NCBI GenBank assembly: GCA_964577195.1
Contig: CAZNYF010000042.1
Coordinates: 1 to 18,457, forward strand
Direction of reading: 5' to 3'
Origin: HyVt-560 sp964577195
GTDB lineage: Bacteria > Pseudomonadota > Gammaproteobacteria > UWMA-0217
DNA length: 18,457 nucleotides
The notes under the pieces were generated by a model. It saw only the letters and a list, made by a program, of their open reading frames with translations, was not told the origin of the DNA and searched no databases. Shown here piece by piece: positions 7,079-15,173 of this stretch; within the stretch, counting starts at the first letter, position 1, and each line of letters opens with the position of its first letter. The position numbers were made by a program, and so were the translations under genes.

Positions 7079-7618
7079 ATGAACATTGATAAAATCAGTG
7101 CGGGTGAAAATTTACCTGAAGAATTCAATGTATTAATCGAAATTCCCAATGATGGCGGCGCGGTTAAATATGAATTTGATAAAGCCAGTGGTGCGTTAAT
7201 TGTCGATCGTTTTTTTGGTACGTCGCTGCACTATCCGGCCAATTATGGTCTGGTACCGCATACCTTGTCTGAAGACAATGACCCGATTGATGTTCTGGTA
7301 ATGACGCCTGTACCTTTATTAAGTGGCGTTATTATTCGCTGCCGTGCATTGGGTATGCTGGATATGGAAGATGAATCTGGTATTGACTACAAAATTCTGG
7401 CCGTGCCTACCGATGATCTTTCTCCGTTATATAAAGATATGAGAGATATTAAAGATGTACCTGAATCACTGCTCAATGAAATCTCACATTTTTTCGAGCA
7501 GTACAAAGCACTTGAGGTAGGAAAGTGGGCAAAAATAAAAGGCTGGGAAGATGCGCAAGGCGCTAAAAACAAGTTAATGGAAAGCTATAATCGTTATCGC
7601 GAGTCCAATCCGAAATAG
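7079..7618 (+). CDS. ppa: Inorganic pyrophosphatase (family I)
   Basis: This cytosolic magnesium-dependent enzyme hydrolyses pyrophosphate to two phosphates and drives biosynthetic reactions forward. The 179-residue length matches the bacterial hexameric type (about 175). The metal-binding signature D66-N-D68-P-I-D71 (DNDPIDVLV) is intact. Other family segments are visible: EIPNDGGAVKYEFDK (21-35), HYPANYGLVPHTL (51-63) and MEDESGIDYKILAVP (96-110), plus the C-terminal KWAKIKGW. GTGAGA before the ATG is an acceptable Shine-Dalgarno. It is followed within three bases by a strong hairpin, so this is the end of its transcript. Confidence 0.97.
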   Translation: MNIDKISAGENLPEEFNVLIEIPNDGGAVKYEFDKASGALIVDRFFGTSLHYPANYGLVPHTLSEDNDPIDVLVMTPVPLLSGVIIRCRALGMLDMEDESGIDYKILAVPTDDLSPLYKDMRDIKDVPESLLNEISHFFEQYKALEVGKWAKIKGWEDAQGAKNKLMESYNRYRESNPK

Positions 7619-7620
7619 AC

Positions 7621-7654
7621 TTTAGCGGTCAGGGTGAAGACTCTGGCCGCTAAA
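7621..7654. terminator. Bidirectional hairpin terminator between ppa and the HU-like gene
   Basis: TTTAGCGGTCAG (7621-7632) pairs with CTGGCCGCTAAA (7643-7654) in a 12-bp stem with one T-G pair and a 10-base loop. It starts two bases after the ppa stop codon and ends ten bases before the convergent HU-like stop. The A/T ends of the stem let it work on both strands, although no long U-run follows. Confidence 0.75.
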
Positions 7655-7664
7655 TCAATTCTTG

Positions 7665-8009
7665 CTAGAGCATATCTTTCAAGCCTTTTAAAGGCGATAT
7701 CTTTACAATTCTTCTGGCTGGTTTGGCCTTGAACATCATTTCTTCACCAGTAAACGGATTGGTACCTTTTCTTGCCTTGGTTGCAGCCTTTTTAACGACT
7801 TTGATTTTCATCAGGCCAGGGATTGTAAATATGCCTGCAGCACGAGGCTTCATTTGTGATTCAATCAGGCCGTTTAAGGAGTCAAATACCACTTGAACTT
7901 CATTGCGTGTATATCCGGTTTCTTCCATAATATGCGCTAGAATCGCAGATTTAGTCAGAGGTTTTTTAGCTGCGGTTTTCTTTTTATCAGCACTTTTCTT
8001 TGCTGCCAT
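7665..8009 (-). CDS. HU-family nucleoid DNA-binding protein with Lys-rich N-terminal extension
   Basis: The 114-residue protein has the HU fold: the helical dimer part (KSAILAHIMEETGYTRNEVQVVFDSLNGLI, about 20-49), then the beta-arm with GTNPFTGEE, where the Asn-Pro of the HU/IHF minor-groove arm is kept. It is longer than canonical HU (about 90) because of a basic Lys/Ala tail at the N-terminus (MAAKKSADKKKTAAKKP), which likely adds non-specific DNA contacts. The core is divergent: the usual GFGTF before the arm is FTIPGLMKI. It probably bends or compacts DNA as a dimer. GGAG before the ATG is well placed. It is divergent from the gene at 8085 (75 bases). Confidence 0.88.
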   Translation of the reverse strand: MAAKKSADKKKTAAKKPLTKSAILAHIMEETGYTRNEVQVVFDSLNGLIESQMKPRAAGIFTIPGLMKIKVVKKAATKARKGTNPFTGEEMMFKAKPARRIVKISPLKGLKDML

Positions 8010-8084
8010 GTTGTTTTCTCCGTGTAATAGTCATAAGAAATTTCGCGGAAAATAGCATGGTTTTAGCAGTTTGGCGAGATATTC

Positions 8085-8816
8085 ATGAATTTTGAAAGTC
8101 ATTATGTCACGGCATTATTAATGGGTTTGCTAGGCGGTGTTCATTGCGTCGGTATGTGCGGTGGTATCGTTACAGCATTATCCATGGGGATTGAGACGCC
8201 CAATGTCGGGAAACAAAAGAATTCTCGCCCGGATGTATTAATTTTGTTGGGTTATAACTTTGGCAGAATTGCCAGTTATGTATTACTGGGGCTGATTGCA
8301 GGCGGTCTCGGAAGTTTGGCGATGGATTTAACCGGATTACAGCAAATCCGGGTTTCACTGCAATTTATTTCGGTGCTGGTGATGTTTGCGATGGGCTTGT
8401 ATCTGGCGGGATGGTGGTACGGGCTGAGTAAAATAGAACGTATCGGACTGGGTGTCTGGAAGCGCATCGAACCGTTGGGACGAAAATTGATACCTGTGCG
8501 AAACCCACTCTCTGCAGTAATGCTGGGAGGCGTTTGGGGTTGGCTACCCTGCGGGCTGGTTTATAGCATGCTGGTCTGGGCTATCACGGCAGCTGATCCC
8601 GTAAAAGGTGCTTTAATTATGCTGGCCTTTGGGCTAGGAACCTTACCCAATTTGCTTTTGATGGGGGTATTCGCTGCTAAAATAGGTGCCTATTTAAAAC
8701 AATCTAAAGTCAGGCAGCTTGCAGGAGTTTTAGTCATTGCTTTGGCGTGCTGGCAACTTTACTACGCCATCAATTCGGCAATCGGTCTTGAATGTTGGTA
8801 TTGCCTGCCAGACTAG
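8085..8816 (+). CDS. DsbD_2/UreH-like transmembrane protein (annotated widely as TauE/SafE-like)
   Basis: This 243-residue inner-membrane protein has about six helices. The first helix carries GGVHCVGMCGG, with cysteines at 21 and 25, and a later helix carries WLPCGLVYSML. These paired motifs mark the family of DsbD transmembrane-like proteins (Pfam DsbD_2), often near cytochrome cbb3 oxidase maturation or metal-handling genes. The cysteines suggest electron or copper/metal transfer across the membrane. Here none of those partners is adjacent, so function stays open. It is not the same family as the TauE/SafE protein at 29-781. The gene ends 14 bases from the convergent HDOD gene. Confidence 0.85.
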   Translation: MNFESHYVTALLMGLLGGVHCVGMCGGIVTALSMGIETPNVGKQKNSRPDVLILLGYNFGRIASYVLLGLIAGGLGSLAMDLTGLQQIRVSLQFISVLVMFAMGLYLAGWWYGLSKIERIGLGVWKRIEPLGRKLIPVRNPLSAVMLGGVWGWLPCGLVYSMLVWAITAADPVKGALIMLAFGLGTLPNLLLMGVFAAKIGAYLKQSKVRQLAGVLVIALACWQLYYAINSAIGLECWYCLPD

Positions 8817-8834
8817 GTTTTAACAAAAAACTAG
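8813..8834. terminator. AT-rich hairpin spanning two convergent stop codons
   Basis: CTAGGTTTT (8813-8821) pairs with AAAACTAG-type sequence up to 8834 with one mismatch and a 4-base loop. Both stop codons lie inside it. The stem is AT-rich and weak, so it is only a possible terminator for the two convergent genes. Confidence 0.3.
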
Positions 8835-9712
8835 CAAAAAAGTACTTTGACCATTTCTCTGACTTTTTCATAGCGTGATTCAAGACGCTCATAAACTTCG
8901 TCTCGAGGCTCAGCCTTAATACCCAATCGCTCAAGTCGTAAGTCTTCAGGCAGTGTTTCTATCGAGTGGTCAAGCGCATGAACCATACTGGCAGCATATC
9001 CAGTAATCGCAGCTATCTGCCAGTTGGTGTCTGAATAATTAAAATCAAGATGATGTTTCATTGCGACCAAAATCGGGCCGGGGAGTGCCCAGGCTTCTGC
9101 AAGGCAACCGCCGATGGCACAATAGTCTGCTCCACAATGATTTTGCAAAGCTTGTGCTACACACAGATCAGGCTGCGTTGCTGCTTGTTCAAATGCGGTA
9201 TTGGTTTTATTAGGTAAGGTATCTGCCATCCACAATAACCCCAAATTATGCAGTAACGCGCTGGTATGTACGGTAGCAATTTTGTCCTCATCTATTTCAC
9301 TGGAGACTTCGGCCAGCCAGGCGGCTGCGTCGGCAACCAGTAATGCTGTTGCCCAGAACTCTTCGGTACGGAAAGCCGGGCAGCGAGCCGGATCAAAAGG
9401 GGCAGCGATTGCCAGTGCAATACTGACGCTCTTGACGACAGAAAGCCCAAGTTTTGCACAGGCCATTTCTACTGATGTAATTTCACTAACAGGTGCTGCC
9501 CAGGATGAGTTTGATAGAAACAGTAAGCGGGCTGCAATGGCCGGGAATTTTGAAATTGTTTTTGAAAGTTCGACAAAACCAATGTCATTATCATTTAATG
9601 CACTGAGTAATTCGGGTACTGCAGCAGGTAGGACTTTAAGCTGCGTTTGACTGTGTATTAATTCACAGGGGTTATCCAGCAATGGTACTGAATTAGATGC
9701 CAGTTGTAACAT
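8831..9712 (-). CDS. HDOD-domain signalling protein
   Basis: The 293-residue cytosolic protein is mostly one HDOD domain (about 20-225). This is a degenerate HD-type fold used as a protein-interaction module in bacterial signalling and motility control. Visible landmarks are the early Leu-rich helices with FPAIAARLLFLSNSS (56-70), SALLHNLGLL (151-160, with Asn where catalytic HD proteins have Asp), GADYCAIGGCLAEAWALP (194-211) and HH (220-221). The HD metal site looks incomplete, as is normal for HDOD. The ATG follows the upstream GGDEF-EAL stop by two bases, so translation is probably coupled and the two proteins are likely partners. The C-terminal 60 residues are charged helices of unknown role. 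Confidence 0.87.
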   Translation of the reverse strand: MLQLASNSVPLLDNPCELIHSQTQLKVLPAAVPELLSALNDNDIGFVELSKTISKFPAIAARLLFLSNSSWAAPVSEITSVEMACAKLGLSVVKSVSIALAIAAPFDPARCPAFRTEEFWATALLVADAAAWLAEVSSEIDEDKIATVHTSALLHNLGLLWMADTLPNKTNTAFEQAATQPDLCVAQALQNHCGADYCAIGGCLAEAWALPGPILVAMKHHLDFNYSDTNWQIAAITGYAASMVHALDHSIETLPEDLRLERLGIKAEPRDEVYERLESRYEKVREMVKVLFC

Positions 9713-9714
9713 AA

Positions 9715-11676
9715 TTACATGCTCTCGTGAGTGAGTATTTGGTTACTATTGTTGTTGTCGTTTCTATTTGAGAGAAAATCTTTTTTCAATAGAGCCGGAA
9801 ATTTTTCTGCCGGGACTGGCGGACTGAAATAGTAACCTTGAATAATGTCACAGTTGAGTCCTTGAAGATAAAGGATATGATCCAGTGTCTCCACACCTTC
9901 GGCAATTATCTCTAACCCCAGTGCCTGCCCCATGCCAATAATGGTGGCAATGATGACGGAATTTTCTTTTTTATCGAGCATGTCGTGAACAAATTCACGA
10001 TCAAGTTTCAGACAATCCAACGGTAAATTTTTAAGTGAGCTTAGAGAAGAAAAGCCAGTCCCGAAATCATCGATTGCAATGGATACGCCGAGTTCTTTAA
10101 TTCGATTAAAGACTTTGATGCTGTCACCCGATGTTTGCATGACACCTTCGGTGACTTCTAGCTCCAAGCGGGATGCGTCGAGCCCAGAATCTGCAAGCGC
10201 ATTACTGACGGTGGTGACTAATTTTGGTGAACGGAAATGGGAACCGGAAATATTCACGGAGATATTAAATTCTGGCAGACCAACATCTGCCCAGAGACTA
10301 GCCTGATGACAAGCAGTCTGAATAACCCAGTCACCTATTTGATTGATTATGCCTATTTCTTCTGCGATGGAAATAAATTCATCCGGAGGAACTAGCCCTT
10401 TTTCAGGATGATGCCATCGGATGAGCGCTTCAGCCCCAACGATTTTTCGAGCTTTCAGGGATACTTGAGGTTGGTAGTAAAGCTCAAACTGTTTTTTATC
10501 CAGTGCTTCACGTAAATCATGTTCCAGTGCCAGTTTTCGTTCTACTGCTTTTGTTAATTCCGGTGTATAAAAAGAAAAGCGATGCTTACCTGATTTTTTA
10601 GCGGAATACATGGCGGTATCTGCTGCTTGTAAAATCATTTCTTTGGTTTCGGCATCACCTGGGAAAATTGCGATACCAATACTGGTTTGAGGGTGGAGCG
10701 TACGTCCAGAGACTTCAAGTGGCTTGGCTATTTCCTGTAGACAGCGATTGGCTACAAACATTGCTCTCTCTTCGTTTTCTACAGAGTCTAAAACAATGCA
10801 AAATTCATCGCCTCCTAACCGGGCGACCAGATCACGTTTTCGTGTAACGTCTGTCAGGCGGCGACTAATTTCACATAAAACTTCGTCTCCTGCGTCATGT
10901 CCCAAAGAGTCATTGATATCTTTAAACCCGTCAAGATCGAGATAAATCAGGCTAAATTTGGACTGAGCTTTTTTTGCAGATTCAATCACTTCGTTAAGGT
11001 GGCGTAATAATTGTGCGCGGTTGGCTAATCCTGTGAGAGCGTCTTTATATGCCATGTCATGAACATGCGCCTGAGATTTTTTAATTTCAGTGGTGTCGCT
11101 CAAAGTGATCAGGCAATTGCTTGGCGCACCGTTTTCTACCGCCATGACAAACATAGAAACGTTGGCGCAATATACAGAGCCATCCGGTCGTCGCCCTTCA
11201 TATTCACATTCCCATCTGTCTCCGAGTTTTGCTCGTCTGTGCGCTTTACTACCAGGTAAAATTTGTGTGCTTATTTGATTAGTGATTTGTTCGGGAGGAA
11301 AACCGGTGATGGAAGAAAACGCATGATTGAAAGTTAATATTTTCCAGTCTTTATCTGTGACGCAAATGCCATCGTTCATTTGATTCAGTAAACTTCTGGA
11401 ACGGATTACAAAGCGCCCTAGCGTTAAAAATAATGTAGAACCGACAATAGTACCGATAATAATCAGAGCAAAAAGAATGGTCGAGGCTGTTTGTCCGGAA
11501 AAATAAAAGAGTTGTCCACCAAAACTATTAGACCCGCTGCCTGAGCGTAAGACCAAAAGTCCAACAAGGAGCTCCAAAACAATGAGAATTGCAAAAGCAA
11601 TTTTAAGCCTTGACCATAAAGGCCACTGTACCTTCTCTGTTGGAAAGTTTGAGATCAGCGCATCCTGTCCGTGCAT
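9715..11676 (-). CDS. Membrane-bound PAS-GGDEF-EAL cyclic-di-GMP enzyme
   Basis: The 653-residue protein has two membrane helices (about 24-44 and 65-86) around a short Ser/Gly-rich loop. A PAS domain follows (about 95-200, with CVTDKDWKILTFNHAFSSITGF), then GGDEF (about 207-370) and EAL (about 385-630). The cyclase signature GGDEF (288-292) is exact, and the RKRD product-inhibition site (279-282) is five residues upstream. The phosphodiesterase side keeps EALIR (416-420), N474, E507, DDFGTG (536-541), K557 and AEGVE (592-596). Both activities therefore look possible, making it a bifunctional c-di-GMP enzyme whose balance the PAS input may set. The C-terminus ends in a polar Asn-rich tail. 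It has a weak AAGGA ribosome site and is the first gene of an operon with HDOD. Confidence 0.94.
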   Translation of the reverse strand: MHGQDALISNFPTEKVQWPLWSRLKIAFAILIVLELLVGLLVLRSGSGSNSFGGQLFYFSGQTASTILFALIIIGTIVGSTLFLTLGRFVIRSRSLLNQMNDGICVTDKDWKILTFNHAFSSITGFPPEQITNQISTQILPGSKAHRRAKLGDRWECEYEGRRPDGSVYCANVSMFVMAVENGAPSNCLITLSDTTEIKKSQAHVHDMAYKDALTGLANRAQLLRHLNEVIESAKKAQSKFSLIYLDLDGFKDINDSLGHDAGDEVLCEISRRLTDVTRKRDLVARLGGDEFCIVLDSVENEERAMFVANRCLQEIAKPLEVSGRTLHPQTSIGIAIFPGDAETKEMILQAADTAMYSAKKSGKHRFSFYTPELTKAVERKLALEHDLREALDKKQFELYYQPQVSLKARKIVGAEALIRWHHPEKGLVPPDEFISIAEEIGIINQIGDWVIQTACHQASLWADVGLPEFNISVNISGSHFRSPKLVTTVSNALADSGLDASRLELEVTEGVMQTSGDSIKVFNRIKELGVSIAIDDFGTGFSSLSSLKNLPLDCLKLDREFVHDMLDKKENSVIIATIIGMGQALGLEIIAEGVETLDHILYLQGLNCDIIQGYYFSPPVPAEKFPALLKKDFLSNRNDNNNSNQILTHESM

Positions 11677-11846
11677 TTGAAGTCCTTTATATTATTTTTA
11701 TTGTGACCCTCGGCATCCTGGCAGGGGTTATCACCACCAGAGCAGCTTTACTGAATGTATAAAATCAGTAGGGCTTAGCCAATACATCGGCATAAATGCC
11801 TGCATTCTTAAGAGGGAATTATCTGGGATAGGGCGAAATGTGATGT

Positions 11847-11860
11847 ATTCGAATTCGAAT
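11847..11860. promoter_or_regulatory. 14-bp perfect palindrome, operator-like
   Basis: ATTCGAATTCGAAT is its own reverse complement and has no loop, so a DNA-bound dimer is a better reading than an RNA hairpin. It abuts a TTGACA (11860-11865), which has no matching -10 at 16-18 bases. The binding protein is unknown. Confidence 0.4.
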
Positions 11861-11943
11861 TGACAGAATACAAAGGTGTTTTTCGGTTTTGTCCTTACTG
11901 TGAACTCAAGATTTTGAAGTGTACAGTTTTTGAGTACTCATCC

Positions 11944-11973
11944 TTGAATGTAACCTATTGAATAATCTATAAA
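11944..11973 (+). promoter_or_regulatory. Sigma70-like promoter for the secreted protease gene(s)
   Basis: TTGAAT (11944-11949) and TATAAA (11968-11973) are separated by 18 bases and match the sigma70 hexamers at four and five of six positions. This predicts a transcription start near 11980 and a leader of about 170 bases before the GTG at 12150. The palindrome TGAGTACTCA (11931-11940) lies directly upstream of the -35, a typical position for an activator or repressor. Confidence 0.45.
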
Positions 11974-12149
11974 AACTTTCATTTTCGAATGAAGTGTAAA
12001 GCTGAGTTAACAGTGTCTCAGTATTATTTCTTACCTATAGGCTGCTAAAAACTGAAATTAGTATAAGAAAATCAATCTCTTAGTTTAGATGTGCTTAATT
12101 CGGAATCAATCTTGCTTCTATTTCTTGATAAGGAGCAATCGAGAATTCG

Positions 12150-15100
12150 GTGAACTCAAAATTTCAGCATCAGTTAAATCCATTTACCTGCATAAATAAT
12201 CGTCTCTGGACGTTTTTGAAAATACCGATAGCACTATTTCTAGTTCTGCTTTTACCACTCCAAGTATGGGCGAGTAACCCAAAAATTGAGCGCTTTTCAG
12301 ATCATCGCAACGCGGCGAAAATTAGCACAGCATTATTGGAAATAACCCATCCGTTGTCAGGCACAGTCTCTGCACAGGGTCGGTCCGGCGAACCTGTTTT
12401 TCTCGATGTTGTGCTGAATCCATCGGATACGGATGTGAAACAAATATTAGCTGGGATTAAGGGTGTGGCAGTACGCCATTTTTCTGAGAAATATCTACGG
12501 GTTTCGCTGGAGATTGTCGATTTAAAACTGTTATTTACACTCGCCAACCTGCCAGAAGTTAGGTCAATCCGACCTGAGTACGGTGCCATTGTACATACAG
12601 GGTCAGTGGAGAGTCTTGCAGATCGAGCGTTAGGTTCGGATTTACTCAGTGCCAATAACGCACTCAATGGGCTTGGCCAAACCATTGGTATTTTGTCAGA
12701 TAGCATTGCGGGTGGGCCAAATAGGGATTCGGATACGACACCTGCTGCGGGTGTGGCGGGTACGTTGAGAAATAGCCCGGCACAAGACTCGGGTGATCTA
12801 CCCGCTCAAATCACAATATTTAGAGACCTTGCAGGTCGCACAGATGAAGGTGGCGCGATGGCGGAGCTGGTTCACGATATAGCACCGGCTGCTGCCATTG
12901 CTTTTAACACTGCGTTTGTCGGAGAGGCTGGTTTTGCAGATGGGATTGATCAGTTATGCCAAAGTTCAACGGTGGTAGTGGATGATGTGCAATTTTTTGC
13001 CGAACCGATGTATCAGGCAGGCATCGTTGCGCAAGCAGCCAGTGACTGTGTTGAATCGGGCGTTCCATACTTTTCCTCAGCGGGGAACAGCGCGAATTTC
13101 AGTGTCCGAAGCAACTATATAGATAGTAATCCAGCCAACGATAATCGAGCCTTTCCAGTCAATGGAGAAGATTTACATAGCTGGAACCCTAACGATCAGT
13201 ATCTCGATATCAAGTTGGGCCCAGGCGCGAGTATTTTTGCCGTACTGCAATGGAATCAGCCGTTTGATTCGATCAGCAGAGGCGCCGGGGCAGAAATTGA
13301 TCTGGATATCTATCTCACTACGACAGCTGCCGTACCAACTTTTGGCGGAAACCTGGTGGCGCTATCTTTTAATCCCCAGGGTGACACGGGTGCGCCGAGA
13401 GGCGATGCGGTAGAGATTCTTTCATTTCTCAATTTTAGTGTCAGCTCCCGGACAGTGTTTTTATCATTGGATCATTTTCAGGGGCTACAGAATTTCATTC
13501 CACAAAATAATGAGACTCCATTAGAGTTTAGAGTGGTGTTTTTTACCCGAGGGCAAGCGGAGATCGAGGGTATTACTGATAGAACTTCAGAATTTGGTGC
13601 ATCCACAATGTATGGACACAGTGTTGCGAAAGGTGTTGTATCAGTTGCTGCGGTACCGTTTTTTGACACCCCGGCATTCGGTACTAACGATCATGAATTT
13701 GGAAGTGGTACTGAAACCGCTGCCATTGATCCCGAAACTTTTTCTGCACGGGGTGGAACGCTCAGCATACAATTTGATCGAGCTGGAAAGTTCTCTCGCG
13801 TTACAAGCTTTGAACCGGACATTACCTCGGTTGATGGCAATAACACCAGTTTCTTTGGCGTCGATCAACGATTTCAGAGTCCCGAATTGGGCGAACCTGA
13901 TGGACTCCGAAACTTCTTTGGTACTTCTGCCGCTGCGCCTAATGCGGCTGCGGTTACTGCACTGCTGCAGCAATGGATGCCACCTCAAAAAAATACGCGC
14001 TCACGGAACAATAACAGCAGCCTTAACCCGTCTCAGATTACTGCGATTTTACAAAATACCGCCATTGACGTAACCGGCTTTCGCGCTGCCAAAGGCATTG
14101 ATGATGTCTCTGGTCACGGATTGATTGATGCTCCCGCCGCATTGCGGCGGGCGATTAATCGTGCACCGGGTTTTCAAGCGAATCCTGAGACTATTACTGT
14201 TTGTACAAATGCAGGTGGTCAGGCTTTTCCGGGTTGGGCAACGGGTCTGTTTGACAGCGACTTTGAAACCCAGCAATTGGATTTTTTAGTCGAAAATGAC
14301 AACCCTGAGCTATTTGGAGGATTACTTGGGTTGGGAGGTCAGCCAGGTATTTCAATTCCTTCTGGTAGTTTATATTTTCGTGGTAGCTTAAATGCTTCAG
14401 GAAGTGCGACGGTCACTGTCCGAATTCAGGATGATGGCGGCACGGCACATGGCGGTCAGGATACCTCACCAAGCAAAAGCTTTCGGATTATCGTTGATCC
14501 TAATTGCGATGATGGAGCGGGAGAAATATTTAATCCGGGGTCTCTGGGTTTTGATTTTTCTTCGAACCTGTCAGTGGGCGCAGGCACCGACCTTAGCCTG
14601 ATTATTGAGAGGCAGTTATCGTTAGATCAAAGCATTGCAGCAGCGGCAAACGTACCATTAAACGGCCTGGATGCTGCGATTCAGTCGAGCTTTTTAACAG
14701 GCGTTGATAAAGCTCCATTAATAGTTAGTGATTTAACTGAAGTTGATTCTTTCAGCGCAACAATTATAAATTTCGGTCCATCTATCGCAGAGCAGGTTCA
14801 AATCTGGCTGGCGTTGTCGAACTACGCAGCGATTACCGAGATTGATCCGCGATGCGCGGGTGATCTGCTAACCGGTAATTTTATTTGTAAGCTGGAGCGG
14901 GTTCAGGTTGGCCGAACAAGCCTCAATTTTAAAATCCTGAAAAAACGGGATCAGCCCCTGGAGGTCACTGGAGAATTAGCATCAGCCAGCGATGTTGAGT
15001 TTCGTGATAACCGTGCGGTGTTGGAGCCAGAACTGGCTGTTAAGCCCGTCAATGTAGCAAAACCAGGCGGTGGAGCGCTGCTATGGTGGAATCTGGTCGT

Positions 15101-15173
15101 ACTCGCCGGGTTGTTCTATTTAAGCGGCAGATCCCCGCGCTGTAGTTCTCGATCAGGTGATTTGGAGAACTGA
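12150..15173 (+). CDS. Exported subtilase-fold (S8-like) protein with Glu at the His position and GlyGly-CTERM-like tail
   Basis: The 1007-residue protein has a long signal peptide (cleavage likely after A41, VWA-S) and an I9-like propeptide region (about 65-150). The subtilase fold follows, with GILSDS giving D184, SAGN giving N313 (oxyanion hole) and GTSAAAPN giving S593. The segment that normally reads HGT reads DEGGAM (232-237), so Glu233 appears to replace the catalytic His, as in sedolisins; His242 is nearby. About 280 residues of beta-rich insertion separate N313 and S593. After about 680 come beta-sandwich-like domains. The end (PGGGALLWWNLVVLAGLFYLSGR, then basic residues) looks like a GlyGly-CTERM sorting signal. 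GTG start; AAGGAG lies 14 bases upstream, which is rather far. The subtilase fold is confident, the activity is inference. Confidence 0.87.
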   Translation: MNSKFQHQLNPFTCINNRLWTFLKIPIALFLVLLLPLQVWASNPKIERFSDHRNAAKISTALLEITHPLSGTVSAQGRSGEPVFLDVVLNPSDTDVKQILAGIKGVAVRHFSEKYLRVSLEIVDLKLLFTLANLPEVRSIRPEYGAIVHTGSVESLADRALGSDLLSANNALNGLGQTIGILSDSIAGGPNRDSDTTPAAGVAGTLRNSPAQDSGDLPAQITIFRDLAGRTDEGGAMAELVHDIAPAAAIAFNTAFVGEAGFADGIDQLCQSSTVVVDDVQFFAEPMYQAGIVAQAASDCVESGVPYFSSAGNSANFSVRSNYIDSNPANDNRAFPVNGEDLHSWNPNDQYLDIKLGPGASIFAVLQWNQPFDSISRGAGAEIDLDIYLTTTAAVPTFGGNLVALSFNPQGDTGAPRGDAVEILSFLNFSVSSRTVFLSLDHFQGLQNFIPQNNETPLEFRVVFFTRGQAEIEGITDRTSEFGASTMYGHSVAKGVVSVAAVPFFDTPAFGTNDHEFGSGTETAAIDPETFSARGGTLSIQFDRAGKFSRVTSFEPDITSVDGNNTSFFGVDQRFQSPELGEPDGLRNFFGTSAAAPNAAAVTALLQQWMPPQKNTRSRNNNSSLNPSQITAILQNTAIDVTGFRAAKGIDDVSGHGLIDAPAALRRAINRAPGFQANPETITVCTNAGGQAFPGWATGLFDSDFETQQLDFLVENDNPELFGGLLGLGGQPGISIPSGSLYFRGSLNASGSATVTVRIQDDGGTAHGGQDTSPSKSFRIIVDPNCDDGAGEIFNPGSLGFDFSSNLSVGAGTDLSLIIERQLSLDQSIAAAANVPLNGLDAAIQSSFLTGVDKAPLIVSDLTEVDSFSATIINFGPSIAEQVQIWLALSNYAAITEIDPRCAGDLLTGNFICKLERVQVGRTSLNFKILKKRDQPLEVTGELASASDVEFRDNRAVLEPELAVKPVNVAKPGGGALLWWNLVVLAGLFYLSGRSPRCSSRSGDLEN

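Larger units (their letters stand above)
11677..12149. other. Divergent 473-base intergenic region with clustered palindromes
   Basis: I find no convincing gene here; reading frames are short and lack ribosome sites. It separates the leftward c-di-GMP operon from the rightward protease genes. It holds perfect palindromes GGCAT-AA-ATGCC (11789-11800), ATTCGAATTCGAAT (11847-11860) and TGAGTACTCA (11931-11940). It also holds a sigma70-like promoter (11944-11973) and a TTCG-loop inverted repeat (11977-11994). Such density suggests protein-binding sites controlling one or both sides. Confidence 0.55.

Noticed and set aside
29..8816. Treating the two TauE/SafE-like proteins as paralogues
   Set aside because: They have different signature motifs (glycine-rich duplicated half-repeat versus HCVGMCGG cysteine motif) and belong to different families.
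9201..9650. 149-codon plus-strand frame opposite the HDOD gene
   Set aside because: Ser/Ala-rich shadow of the HDOD reading frame; the HDOD protein has clear family motifs.
11860..11865. TTGACA as a -35 element
   Set aside because: No acceptable -10 hexamer lies 16-18 bases downstream; the promoter at 11944-11973 is better.
13594..14073. 159-codon plus-strand frame inside the subtilase-like gene
   Set aside because: It lies out of frame within the catalytic region of a continuous 1007-codon gene; no sign of a frameshift.
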